Assembly: GCF_000718325.1 (NCBI RefSeq)
Contig: NZ_JOFV01000011.1
Location: forward strand, 70,072 to 134,071
Origin: Oerskovia turbata
GTDB lineage: Bacteria; Actinomycetota; Actinomycetes; Actinomycetales; Cellulomonadaceae
Length of the DNA: 64,000 bases
Reading direction: 5' to 3'
Shown here: positions 50,245 to 58,553 of the stretch, one piece after another
How positions within the stretch are numbered: the stretch's first letter is position 1
Layout: every line of letters starts with the position of its first letter
Notes under the pieces: model-generated
Told to the model about the DNA's origin: nothing
The model's input: the letters and a program-made list of their open reading frames with translations, nothing else
Database searches by the model: none
Position numbers and translations under genes: made by a program

Positions 50245-50550
50245 CTACTTCCTCGGGGCGGGGAGCGGGGTCACGGCGACCGGGGCACGGTCGTCGGCCT
50301 CGGGGTCGGACCGGTCGGGCACGATGCCGAGCGGGGTGCGCTCACCGATGCTGGTCATGGACTGCGCGAGCAGCAGGACGCGGGCCTTGTGCTCCTCGAC
50401 CAGGCGGATCACGTCCTCCATGGACTCGGTGACGATGTATCGAGAACCGTCGATCAGCGTGACCCGGGTGTCGGGGTTGGTCTCGACACGGGCCACGAGG
50501 TCCGCGTTGATCGCGATGCGCTCGGAGCTGAAGCGCGTGAGGACGATCAC
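50245..50550 (-). CDS. flbD: FlbD family flagellar protein
   Basis: 101 residues. IVLTRFSSERIAINADLVAR and LIDGSRYIVTESMEDVI match the short Gram-positive FlbD (SwrD) family, which in Bacillus raises stator power. A 35-residue charged tail follows. GTG start with AAGGTGG upstream. First gene after a terminator, so it heads the flbD-motA-motB unit. The gap 50551-50760 upstream holds no gene and should contain its promoter. Confidence 0.88.
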   Translation of the reverse strand: MIVLTRFSSERIAINADLVARVETNPDTRVTLIDGSRYIVTESMEDVIRLVEEHKARVLLLAQSMTSIGERTPLGIVPDRSDPEADDRAPVAVTPLPAPRK

Positions 50551-50760
50551 GGTTCCACCTTCGGGTCGGGTCGGTCGGAGGGGGGCGAGGGCGACGAGCC
50601 GGGCCTCTCGGGGCGCGGTGCACCGCCGGTCGGCCGTGCCCCGCTGATCCGTACTCTCGGCAGCCCGTGCGTGCTCGTGAACGGGCAGGGGGGCTGAACC
50701 CGCCGGGCCGTTCGCGCAGGTCGGGCGGTCCGGGCCTCGCCCCCTGCGCCCCGGCGCACG

Positions 50761-50797
50761 ACGGCGCCCCCGGACCGTGTCGTCCCGGGGGCGCCGT
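50761..50797. terminator. Hairpin terminator after flgE
   Basis: Perfect 13-bp stem (50761-50773 with 50785-50797), 11-base loop, 33 bases beyond the flgE stop on the minus strand. It ends the large flgB-to-flgE transcript. Confidence 0.8.
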
Positions 50798-50830
50798 GGT
50801 GCCCGCGCGCTGCCCCGCGCGCGGCCGTCG

Positions 50831-52012
50831 TCACCGCTTGAGGTTGACGAGCTCGGTCAGCACCTCGTCGGAGGTGGTGATGACGCGCGAGTTCGCCTGG
50901 AACCCGCGCTGGGACACGATGAGGTTAGTGAACTCCTGCGAGAGGTCCACGTTCGACATCTCGAGCGAGCTGGACGTGATCGATCCCAGGCCCTGGTCGC
51001 CCGCGCCGCCGATGAGCAGGTCGCCCGAGTACTGCGTCGCCGCGTACGTGGACCCGCCGGCCTTCTCGAGGCCCCCCATGTTGGTGAAGGACGCGAGGGC
51101 GACCTGTCCGAGGACGGCCGTCTTGCCGTTCGAGTAGGTGCCGATGATCGACCCGTTCCCGGAGATGGAGTACGACTTGAGCGAACCCGCCGCCGCACCG
51201 TCCTTGGCCGAGACCGCGACGTTCGACAGGCCCGCGTAGGACGTGACGGTGCTCAGGTCGATGTCCACGCCCGCGACCGTGAGCGCGCCACCGGCCGTGA
51301 GAGCGCCGTCGGTGAACGTCAGGCCCTGCGGGCCCCCGATGACCGTGCCCGTCGCGGCGTCGAGCGCGCTCACGGACCAGGCCCCGGCCGTCGCGGTGAA
51401 CTCGAGCGACAGCTTGGTCGACGTGCCGAGCTCGTCGAAGATCTCGATGTCGCGCACGACCTTCGTGCCGTCCTTCGCGTCGGCGGGCAGGTTGCCCCCG
51501 AGCGTGACGCTCGTCGTCGCCTCGGGCAGGGAGACCTCGCCCACGGGGATCGTGAGCCGGTCGAGGGGGCCGCTCGTGTTGACGACCCCGTTCACTGCGG
51601 TCCACCCGCTCACGAACGCCCCGTTCGCGTTGACGAGCCGTCCCAGGCCGTCGAAGCCGAACGAACCGTCGCGGGTGTACAGCTGCTGACCGCCCTGCTC
51701 GACGACGAAGAACCCGTCGCCGTCGATCATGAGGTCGGTCGCGACGCCGGTGCCCTGCCGTGCACCCTGCGTGAACTGGGTCGTGATCGACGCGGTCGTG
51801 ACGCCGAGGCCGATCTGCGCGGGGTTGGAGCCGCCGACCTGCTGGTCGGGGGCGACGCCCGCGGCGACGAGCTGCGAGAGCGTGTCCTGGAACTGGGTCC
51901 GTGACGACTTGAAGCCCGTGGTGTTGACGTTGGCGATGTTGTTGCCCGTCACGTCCAGCATGGTCTGGTGGGCGCGCAGGCCGGAGATTCCGGTGTTGAG
52001 AGAACGGAGCAC
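50831..52012 (-). CDS. flgE: Flagellar hook protein FlgE
   Basis: 393 residues. N-terminal rod/hook signature VLRSLNTGISGLRAHQTMLD and TGNNIANVNTTGFKSSR, FlgE middle domain, and C-terminal helix SNVDLSQEFTNLIVSQRGFQ with TSDEVLTELVNLKR. Polymerises into the hook. GTG start at 52012 eight bases after AAAGGA. As the only long hook/rod-like gene here it might also cover roles of the missing flgG; the length favours hook. Confidence 0.95.
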   Translation of the reverse strand: MLRSLNTGISGLRAHQTMLDVTGNNIANVNTTGFKSSRTQFQDTLSQLVAAGVAPDQQVGGSNPAQIGLGVTTASITTQFTQGARQGTGVATDLMIDGDGFFVVEQGGQQLYTRDGSFGFDGLGRLVNANGAFVSGWTAVNGVVNTSGPLDRLTIPVGEVSLPEATTSVTLGGNLPADAKDGTKVVRDIEIFDELGTSTKLSLEFTATAGAWSVSALDAATGTVIGGPQGLTFTDGALTAGGALTVAGVDIDLSTVTSYAGLSNVAVSAKDGAAAGSLKSYSISGNGSIIGTYSNGKTAVLGQVALASFTNMGGLEKAGGSTYAATQYSGDLLIGGAGDQGLGSITSSSLEMSNVDLSQEFTNLIVSQRGFQANSRVITTSDEVLTELVNLKR

Positions 52013-52028
52013 GATGGGTCCTTTCGGG

Positions 52029-52547
52029 TCAGGCGGCGATGTCGCCCTGGCTGTCGGTGGCGCCGTCCGTGGCGGGTGGGGGTTCGGTGGCATCCGTGCT
52101 GACCGTGCCGGTGACGCCCGAGACCTTGTCGAGCGCGATGCTCTCGTCGCCGATCGTCACCGTGGGGACGGCGTCCTTGTAGGACACCGCGGTAGCGATG
52201 CCCGTGTGCTCGACGCCGTCCGCGTCGAGGTAGGACACCTCCTTGCCGAGCAGGGTCGCGGCGGCGTCGCGCATCTGCAGCGCGAACGCCTCCTGCTGCT
52301 GCAGCGCCGACTCCTCGACGAGGGTGCGCATGGCGCTCAGGGACTCCATCATGGCGAGCGACGTCGTCTGGGCGACGATCTCGCTGGTCTCCATGGAGCT
52401 GGACGGGTCCTGGTTGCGGAGCTGGGTCACGAGCAGACCCAGGAACAGCTCGCTGTCGTACTCCTGCTTGGGGGCGCGCACGCCCTGCGTGGGGGGAGGG
52501 GTCTCCACGGGGGCGGAGCCCGCCCCGGAGACGGGGGTGACCGGCAC
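52029..52547 (-). CDS. flgD: Hook assembly scaffold FlgD
   Basis: 172 residues. FlgD N-terminal signature LFLGLLVTQLRNQDPSSSME and the following EIVAQTTSLAMMESL, with a short C-terminal domain (LLGKEVSYLDADG). It caps the growing hook. The FlgD Ig/tudor-like repeat is reduced compared with enteric FlgD. GTG start with GAGAGGAA upstream. Confidence 0.93.
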   Translation of the reverse strand: MPVTPVSGAGSAPVETPPPTQGVRAPKQEYDSELFLGLLVTQLRNQDPSSSMETSEIVAQTTSLAMMESLSAMRTLVEESALQQQEAFALQMRDAAATLLGKEVSYLDADGVEHTGIATAVSYKDAVPTVTIGDESIALDKVSGVTGTVSTDATEPPPATDGATDSQGDIAA

Positions 52548-52559
52548 GTCGTTCCTCTC

Positions 52560-54077
52560 TCAGACGAGGACGTCGAGGCGCCGGGCGGCCCCCGGCGTCG
52601 TGTCGTCCACTGTCGGCTGGTTGGTCTGGTCGGTGGTCGCCCCGGGGACGCCGGGTCGTGCGCCGGGGCGGGACTGCCACGCGTAGCCCTCGCCCGGGCG
52701 GCCGGTCGAGCCGTTGCCGGTGCCCCCGTCCCCCGCGCTGCCGGCCCCGGCCTGGTGACCGTTCCCCTGGGCCGGGGCCTCCTTCGCGTCCGAGACCGAC
52801 AGCGACGCCGTCGGCGCGATGCCCGCGAGGTCGCGGCGGAGCTCACCTGCGAGCGCGCGCAGTGCCTCACGGCCTGCGTCGTGCGGCGCGAAGAGCTCGA
52901 TCCGCAGCTCGCCGCCCGCGATGTGCGCCCGGACGGTGACGGGGCCCAGGTTGTCGGGCGTCACCGACAGGGTGAGCACGTGGTCGCCGTCGCCCGCGGC
53001 GAGGAGCTGGAACACGGGGCCGGAGACCTGGGCGTGGAGCGTGGGAGGTGCCTGGGGCGTGGCCGGGGCGGGGGCGACCTGCCCGACGGCGGCAGGTACC
53101 GGGGTCTGCGCCACCGGCACCGGGACCGGTGCGGGGACGACCTGCCCGGGTGCCGCCGTCGGCTCGGCGGCGGCCTCGGCAGGGGCGGCAGGGGCAGCGG
53201 GCCCGGTGCTGGCGGGGACGCGCGCGCCGGGCGTCGCCACGAGCGCCGGGGCGGTCACCACGGGTCCCCCGGCGGGCTGTCGAGAACCGTCGGACGCGCC
53301 GCCCGCTCCCCCGCCGGACGCCTGCCCCGCCACGACGGGAGGCACGGCCGTGTCGCCGACCGGCCGGACGGCCGTCGGTGCTTCCTCGCCGGTCGCCGTC
53401 GAGGCACCACGTGGCGCGGCGCTCCCCGCGGCGGCCTGCTCGACGGGCACGGCAGGCTCCGCCGCGGTCGACACCGTGCTGCCGGCCGGTGGCACGGGCG
53501 CGGTGGCCTGCTCTTCCGGTCCGGCGGAGGACGGCCCGACGGCGCCGGTCGCCGCACCGGGGACGGCGTCGGCACCTGCCGTCCCCGGCAGGTCGACGGG
53601 GTCGGGGAGCACGTCCGAGCCCCCCGGCACGGGCGAGGGGTCCACGGGCGGGGCGACGGTCGGTGGCCCCGCGACCGCGCCCTCGGCACCGGTCGCCTCG
53701 CCCGGACCGCCTGACCCGTCGGTGCCGTCGGTGCCGTCGGTCTCGCCGGTGTCCCCGCTGCCCAGGACGCCGCCGTCGCCAGCGCCCGTCCCGTCCTCGC
53801 CGGGCGAGATCCCTTCGACGAACGATCCGGGTCCCTCCTGGGCGCCCGGGACACCCGGTGCACCGACGAGCCCCGGGTGAGCGGCGCCGTCGGGCAGGGT
53901 GCCCACGACGCCGGTCCCCTCGCCCGCCGACGACGTGCCTCCCGACCCGGCGGCCTCGTCCGACGCCGCGGCGAGCGACCTGCCGAACGCGTCCGAGGAG
54001 TCGCCCGCGCCACGGCGCGAGCCGGACGGGGCAGCGGGCGCGAGGATGCTCGCGAGCGACGGCGTGACAGCAGTCAT
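52560..54077 (-). CDS. fliK: Hook-length control protein FliK
   Basis: 505 residues. The first 330 residues are a low-complexity Gly/Pro/Ala/Thr/Ser ruler with little sequence constraint; the C-terminal Flg_hook domain is recognisable (LTLSVTPDNLGPVTVRAHIA, GELRIELFAPHDAGREALRA, LRRDLAGIAPTASLSVSD). It measures hook length and triggers the FlhB switch. The ATG overlaps the stop of the NlpC/P60 gene by four bases (ATGA). The tail is Gly/Asn-rich. Confidence 0.9.
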   Translation of the reverse strand: MTAVTPSLASILAPAAPSGSRRGAGDSSDAFGRSLAAASDEAAGSGGTSSAGEGTGVVGTLPDGAAHPGLVGAPGVPGAQEGPGSFVEGISPGEDGTGAGDGGVLGSGDTGETDGTDGTDGSGGPGEATGAEGAVAGPPTVAPPVDPSPVPGGSDVLPDPVDLPGTAGADAVPGAATGAVGPSSAGPEEQATAPVPPAGSTVSTAAEPAVPVEQAAAGSAAPRGASTATGEEAPTAVRPVGDTAVPPVVAGQASGGGAGGASDGSRQPAGGPVVTAPALVATPGARVPASTGPAAPAAPAEAAAEPTAAPGQVVPAPVPVPVAQTPVPAAVGQVAPAPATPQAPPTLHAQVSGPVFQLLAAGDGDHVLTLSVTPDNLGPVTVRAHIAGGELRIELFAPHDAGREALRALAGELRRDLAGIAPTASLSVSDAKEAPAQGNGHQAGAGSAGDGGTGNGSTGRPGEGYAWQSRPGARPGVPGATTDQTNQPTVDDTTPGAARRLDVLV

Positions 54078-54832
54078 GACGGCGCCCCTGCGCCCAGCAC
54101 GCGGCGGATCGTGGTCACGGAAGCATCCGTGACCGGCGTGATCTCGACCGTCCGGCCGGGCTTGGGTGCGTGGATCATCTGCCCGTCGCCCAGGTAGATG
54201 CCGATGTGCTTGCCGCCCCGCTGGACGATGAGGTCACCGGGCTGCGCCTGCGCGAGCGAGGCGACCTCGGTGCCCTGACGCATCTGGTCCTTCGCGACCC
54301 GCGGCAGGTCGACGCCGTGCGCGCCGAACACGAGCTGAACGAGGCCCGAGCAGTCCAGACCGCCCTCGGCCAGGCTCTCGCCGCCCCAGACGTAGGGCAC
54401 GCCCAGGTACTGCTTGGCGGTCTCGAGGACCGCCCCGGCCGTGGCCGCTGCACCCGTCGTGCCCGTCGCGGCCGTGCCTGCGGCGGCACCCGTCGAGGAC
54501 GCCCCCGCAGCCGACACGAGCGAGGAGAACAGACCCGCGAGATCGGACGCCCCCGCCGCAGCGCCGGAGCCGGTGCCGGAACCCGTGCTGGTGCCGGTCA
54601 ACGACGACAGCAGGCTGCCGAACAGGTCCGACGCCCCCTGCGCGTCACCAGCACCGACCGCCGCGAGCACCGACGCGAAGTCGGTCGCGCTCGCCGCGCC
54701 GGCCCCCGGTGCCGTACCCGACGCACCCGTCGTGCCTGCCGACGACGCGCCGCGCGCCGCCGTCGGGTCCTGGAGGGCCGAGATCTCGGTGCGGATCTCC
54801 CCGACACGAGTCAGGGCCTGGGTCATGCTCAC
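54074..54832 (-). CDS. NlpC/P60 (C40) peptidoglycan hydrolase in the flagellar operon
   Basis: 252 residues from GTG 54832 (GAAGGA ten bases upstream). Residues 1-130 are low-complexity Ala/Gly/Ser/Thr after a short helical start (QALTRVGEIRTEISAL). Residues 140-252 form an NlpC/P60 domain: YVWGGESLAEGGLDCSGLVQ with catalytic Cys161, and KHIGIYLGDG with His209. No signal peptide, so it is probably exported through the flagellar system or acts at the base. It lies between fliJ and fliK, overlapping both, and may open the thick wall for the rod as FlgJ does in Gram-negatives. Confidence 0.88.
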   Translation of the reverse strand: MSMTQALTRVGEIRTEISALQDPTAARGASSAGTTGASGTAPGAGAASATDFASVLAAVGAGDAQGASDLFGSLLSSLTGTSTGSGTGSGAAAGASDLAGLFSSLVSAAGASSTGAAAGTAATGTTGAAATAGAVLETAKQYLGVPYVWGGESLAEGGLDCSGLVQLVFGAHGVDLPRVAKDQMRQGTEVASLAQAQPGDLIVQRGGKHIGIYLGDGQMIHAPKPGRTVEITPVTDASVTTIRRVLGAGAPS

Positions 54833-55266
54833 GGTCGGGTGGTCCTTCCGGTGGTCGGTCGCCACGTCGACGAGGCGACCTCGTCGAGCGTGGCCTGCTC
54901 GGCGCGGCCCTCGGCGCGCGCGACGTCCTGGTCGTGACGGTCCTCGAGCTTCTCGAGACCCAGGCGCGCCGTCCGCGCCCCCTGGAGCCCGCTGAACGCC
55001 GCGTCGACCTCGGCCGACTTGCGGCGCGCCTCGGCCTCGAGGGCTGCGAAGAGCGCGCTCGTGGCAGCCCTCGAGGCCGCGATCGCGGCGAGCGAAGCCC
55101 CCGTCGTGGCGTGGTCCGGCGAGGACTCGAGGTACGCCGAGAGCCCGCCCGCCTCCTCGACGGTCTGCGCGAGGTCCGCGTGGGCGCTCGCGAGACGCGC
55201 CTTGGCCGTGTCCTCCTCGAGCCGCCGCAGCCGCAGCACCCCCGCGAGCCGGAACTTCGTGCTCAT
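54829..55266 (-). CDS. fliJ: Flagellar export protein FliJ
   Basis: 145 residues, coiled-coil throughout: FRLAGVLRLRRLEEDTAKAR at the N-terminus, heptad-rich Ala/Glu/Leu core, and ARLGLEKLEDRHDQDVARAE near the end. FliJ is the stalk that inserts into the FliI ATPase ring. Identity rests on the N-terminal signature and position between fliI and fliK. Start ATG shares its A with the fliI stop (TGATG); stop overlaps the next GTG (GTGA). Confidence 0.87.
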   Translation of the reverse strand: MSTKFRLAGVLRLRRLEEDTAKARLASAHADLAQTVEEAGGLSAYLESSPDHATTGASLAAIAASRAATSALFAALEAEARRKSAEVDAAFSGLQGARTARLGLEKLEDRHDQDVARAEGRAEQATLDEVASSTWRPTTGRTTRP

Positions 55267-56723
55267 CACGCCTCCCCGTCGATCAGTGCCTCGGTCAGTC
55301 GCGCGAGGCGCGACCACGTCTCCTCGGCCGGTGTGCCGTCCGTCATGGCTTGCTGGAGAAAGGCGTCGATCGCGCGCTCGTGCGCGAGCGCGGCGTCGAC
55401 GAGCTCGTCGGTGCCCTTCTTGTAGGCGCCGATGTCGAGGATGTCCTGCGCCTTGCGCCGCGCCGCGAGGACCTTGCGCAGCGTGAGCGCGAGCGACCTC
55501 TGCTCGGGGGTCGTCACGCGGGACGCGACGCGTGAGATCGACCCGAGCGCGTCCACCGCCGGGTAGTGACCCGTGACCGCGATGGCCCGGTCGAGCACCA
55601 CGTGCCCGTCGAGGATCGAGCGCGCCTGGTCGGCGATCGGCTCGTTGTGGTCGTCGCCGTCGACCAGGACCGTGTAGATCCCCGTGACGGAACCGCGCAC
55701 GCCCGTGCCCGCCCGCTCGAGCAGGTTCGCCATGAGCGAGAAGGTCGACGGCGGGTAGCCGCGCGTGGCCGGAGGCTCGCCGACCGACAGGCCGATCTCC
55801 CGCTGCGCCATGGACACACGCGTGAGCGAGTCCATCATGAGCACCACGTGTGCGCCGTCGTCCCGGAACGCCTCCGCGATCCGGGTCGCGGTGAACGCGG
55901 CCCGACGGCGCATCATGGCCGGCTCGTCCGACGTCGCGACGACCACGACCGACCGGGCCAGGCCCTCGGGCCCCAGGTCGTCCTCGAGGAACTCGCGGAC
56001 CTCGCGACCGCGCTCACCGACGAGGGCGATGACGGACACCTCGGCGTCCGTGCCGCGCGCCACCATCGACAGGAGCGACGACTTGCCCACGCCCGAGCCC
56101 GCGAACAGGCCGATGCGCTGCCCGCGCCCGAGGGTCACGAGCGAGTCGAGCACCCGCACGCCCGTCTGGAGCGGCGTGTCGATGCGGGCGCGGTCCATGG
56201 CCGAGGGAGCCTCGTTGTCGACCGGCACCCGCACGTCGCTGACGATCGGCCCCAGACCGTCGACAGGTCGCCCCAGCGCGTCGATCACGCGGCCGAACAG
56301 TCCCCGCCCCGTGGGGACGAGGATGCCCGTGCCGCTCGTGCGCACGGGCGCGCCGGCACCGACGCCCGTGAGCCTGCCGAGCGGCATGCAGCGGGCCAGC
56401 CCCTCCGACGTCGCCACGACCTCGGCTGCGACGCCGTGCGGCGCCTCCCCGATGTGCACCAGATCCCCCAGGGCGCACCGCAGCCCCGCGACCTCGACAC
56501 TCAGGCCGACCGCCGAGGACACGACGCCGACCCGCTCGGGGCGCGCCGCCGCCGCCAGCGCGTCGAGCGCGGCGGGACGCCAAGGAGCCTGCCCGGGGGC
56601 GCCGGCAGACGCTGACGGCCCGTCGGTCGTCGACCGCGCGCAGGCCTCGGCCTCTGCCTGCGCTGCCTGTACTGCCTGCGTCCCGAGGTCGGGCGCCCTC
56701 TCGGCCACGTCGATCGCGGTCAT
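55266..56723 (-). CDS. fliI: Flagellum-specific ATPase FliI
   Basis: 485 residues. F1-ATPase-beta-like: P-loop GLFAGSGVGKSSLLSM (about residue 205), ALVGERGREVREFLED, Walker B VLMMDSLTRVSMAQREIGLS and GYPPSTFSLMANLLERAG. Drives substrate unfolding for flagellar export. The N-terminal 60 residues are a longer Ala-rich extension than usual. The ATG overlaps the fliH stop by four bases. Confidence 0.97.
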   Translation of the reverse strand: MTAIDVAERAPDLGTQAVQAAQAEAEACARSTTDGPSASAGAPGQAPWRPAALDALAAAARPERVGVVSSAVGLSVEVAGLRCALGDLVHIGEAPHGVAAEVVATSEGLARCMPLGRLTGVGAGAPVRTSGTGILVPTGRGLFGRVIDALGRPVDGLGPIVSDVRVPVDNEAPSAMDRARIDTPLQTGVRVLDSLVTLGRGQRIGLFAGSGVGKSSLLSMVARGTDAEVSVIALVGERGREVREFLEDDLGPEGLARSVVVVATSDEPAMMRRRAAFTATRIAEAFRDDGAHVVLMMDSLTRVSMAQREIGLSVGEPPATRGYPPSTFSLMANLLERAGTGVRGSVTGIYTVLVDGDDHNEPIADQARSILDGHVVLDRAIAVTGHYPAVDALGSISRVASRVTTPEQRSLALTLRKVLAARRKAQDILDIGAYKKGTDELVDAALAHERAIDAFLQQAMTDGTPAEETWSRLARLTEALIDGEA

Positions 56724-57406
56724 GCCACCGCCCTCCCGGCACCGGGCTGCGCACCCTGGCGGCGCCCCTCGGCCTCGTCGAGCCGGGGCGCCGCGGGGCG
56801 GTCCGCGGCGTCGACGAGGGCCGTGAGCTCGGCCCGGGCACGCTCGACCGCCGTCCCGACGCGGGCGTCGAGGAACCCGTGCTCGAGGTGCGCCACGGCG
56901 TCCCCCCGGCGCAGCGTCGCGTCCGGCACGAGCGCCGGCTCCTGGACCCCGGCCTCGGTGAGCAGGCGCACGTCGTCGGGGTGCAGGCGCACCTCGACGA
57001 CCGCAGCCTCGACGCTCGACGTCACCCGGGCCAGCGCCGCGTGCGCGGCGCGGGACCGGTCGGTCAGCTGGAGGTCGACGATCGCCTCGGCGAGATCCAG
57101 CGCACCGCGCAGCGTCGCGGCCTGCGCGGACTCGACGACCGGCACCGTCCGCTCGGTCAGCGCCCGAGCCGCCTCGTGCAGGAGCGAGACCGTGCGCCGG
57201 ATGCTCTCGACCTGCTCGGCCGCACGGCGAGCATGCTCCTCCTCGAGAGAGGCCCGCAGCCGGTCCACCCCCTCCTGCGCGGCGCGAGCCCCGGCGGCGT
57301 ACCCCGCCGCGTACCCGCGGGCGGACGCCGCCGCCTCCACCTCCCGGACCCGCGAGCTGTTCAGCACCGGGACCGCGTTCGGGACGAACGCCGACTCAGT
57401 AGACAA
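56720..57406 (-). CDS. fliH: Flagellar assembly protein FliH
   Basis: 228 residues. Gly/Ala-spaced N-terminal helix (SARGYAAGYAAGARAAQEG) typical of FliH, a long coiled coil, and a C-terminal V-ATPase-E-like domain (LRLHPDDVRLL-like VRLHPDDVRLLTEAGV, and HLEHGFLDARVGTAVERA). It negatively regulates FliI. Start codon is TTG at 57406 (Leu codon read as Met), embedded in the last 11 bases of fliG with GGGGACGAG just upstream; no ATG/GTG gives the conserved N-terminus. Confidence 0.88.
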   Translation of the reverse strand: MSTESAFVPNAVPVLNSSRVREVEAAASARGYAAGYAAGARAAQEGVDRLRASLEEEHARRAAEQVESIRRTVSLLHEAARALTERTVPVVESAQAATLRGALDLAEAIVDLQLTDRSRAAHAALARVTSSVEAAVVEVRLHPDDVRLLTEAGVQEPALVPDATLRRGDAVAHLEHGFLDARVGTAVERARAELTALVDAADRPAAPRLDEAEGRRQGAQPGAGRAVA

Positions 57407-58553
57407 GCTCGTCCCCGTCCGTGCGATGGATCGTGATCTTCTCGTCGGCCTCCAGGTCCCGGACGATGCGGACGATCTCTGCCCGCGCCTCCTCGACCTG
57501 GCTCACGCGCACGCCGCCCAGACCCGCGATCTCCTCGTCGAGGAGCGTGCGGTTGCGCGCCGAGATGTTGGTCGTGACGGCGTCGACGACCCGGGCGCTC
57601 GTGCCCTTCATCGCGAGCGCGAGCACGGCCATCTCCACACCCCGCAGGATGATCTGGACGTCGCGCGCCTCGAACGACGCGATGTCCTCGAACGTCAGCA
57701 TGCGCGAGCGGACCTCGTCGGCAAGGGCCGGGTCGCGCGCCTCGAGCCCCTCGAGGAGGGCCTTCTCGGTCGCGACGTCCGAGCGGTTGATGATGTCGAC
57801 CAGCGGTTGGACACCGCCGATGATCTCGACCGGCTGGCGGGGGGCGATGCTCGCCCCCATGCGGGCACGGAACTGCTCCGAGACGAGCTTGACCGCCTCC
57901 GGGGACGCCGTGCCCATCGTGGCCAGCGCCTGCGCCACGTCGGTGCGGTACTCGTCGGCCAGGTTGGCCAGGACCGACGACGCGACGGTCGCGCTCAGGT
58001 GCGCGAGCACGAGAGCCACCGTCTGCGGGTGCTCGCCGTCGAGCAGCGAGATGATCTGCCCCGGCTCGGTCCCGTCCAGGTACTCGAAGGCCTTGCCCTG
58101 CATGCTCGCCACGAGACGCTCGACGACGTCGGCGGCCTTGTCGGCCCCCAACGAGGCCTCGAGCAGCCCCACCGCGAGATCCTTGCCCCCTCGCGGACGG
58201 GGACTGCCGGACAGGGCCATGTCGTAGAACTCGTCGAGTGCGGCGACCGCGAGGTCGGGGTCGACGACCTGCGTCCGCATGATCTCCGCCGCGACCTCAC
58301 CCGTCTCCTCCTCGGAGAACAGCGACATGACCGTGGCGGCCCGGTCCTGGCTCATCTGCATGAGCACGAGCGCGACCTTCTGGACACCGGACATGCCGGC
58401 GATCCGCCGCATCGTCTCGACCGGGAGCCGCGACTCCCCGGAGTCCGGCGCGTCGACCGTGATCGTCTGCGTCGCGCTCGCCCCAGGCTCGGCGGAGGAC
58501 CCCGCCGGTGCGTCCTGCACGCCGGTGCTCGGCGCGTTCGTCGTGACCGTCAT
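57396..58553 (-). CDS. fliG: Flagellar motor switch protein FliG
   Basis: 385 residues. Middle-domain EHPQT motif at 174-178 (LDGEHPQTVALVLAHLS), and the C-terminal charged helix region (TFEDIASFEARDVQIILRGV) that contacts MotA. The first 50 residues are a Thr/Ser/Ala-rich extension. Torque-generating rotor ring. ATG overlaps the fliF stop by four bases. Confidence 0.97.
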   Translation of the reverse strand: MTVTTNAPSTGVQDAPAGSSAEPGASATQTITVDAPDSGESRLPVETMRRIAGMSGVQKVALVLMQMSQDRAATVMSLFSEEETGEVAAEIMRTQVVDPDLAVAALDEFYDMALSGSPRPRGGKDLAVGLLEASLGADKAADVVERLVASMQGKAFEYLDGTEPGQIISLLDGEHPQTVALVLAHLSATVASSVLANLADEYRTDVAQALATMGTASPEAVKLVSEQFRARMGASIAPRQPVEIIGGVQPLVDIINRSDVATEKALLEGLEARDPALADEVRSRMLTFEDIASFEARDVQIILRGVEMAVLALAMKGTSARVVDAVTTNISARNRTLLDEEIAGLGGVRVSQVEEARAEIVRIVRDLEADEKITIHRTDGDELVY

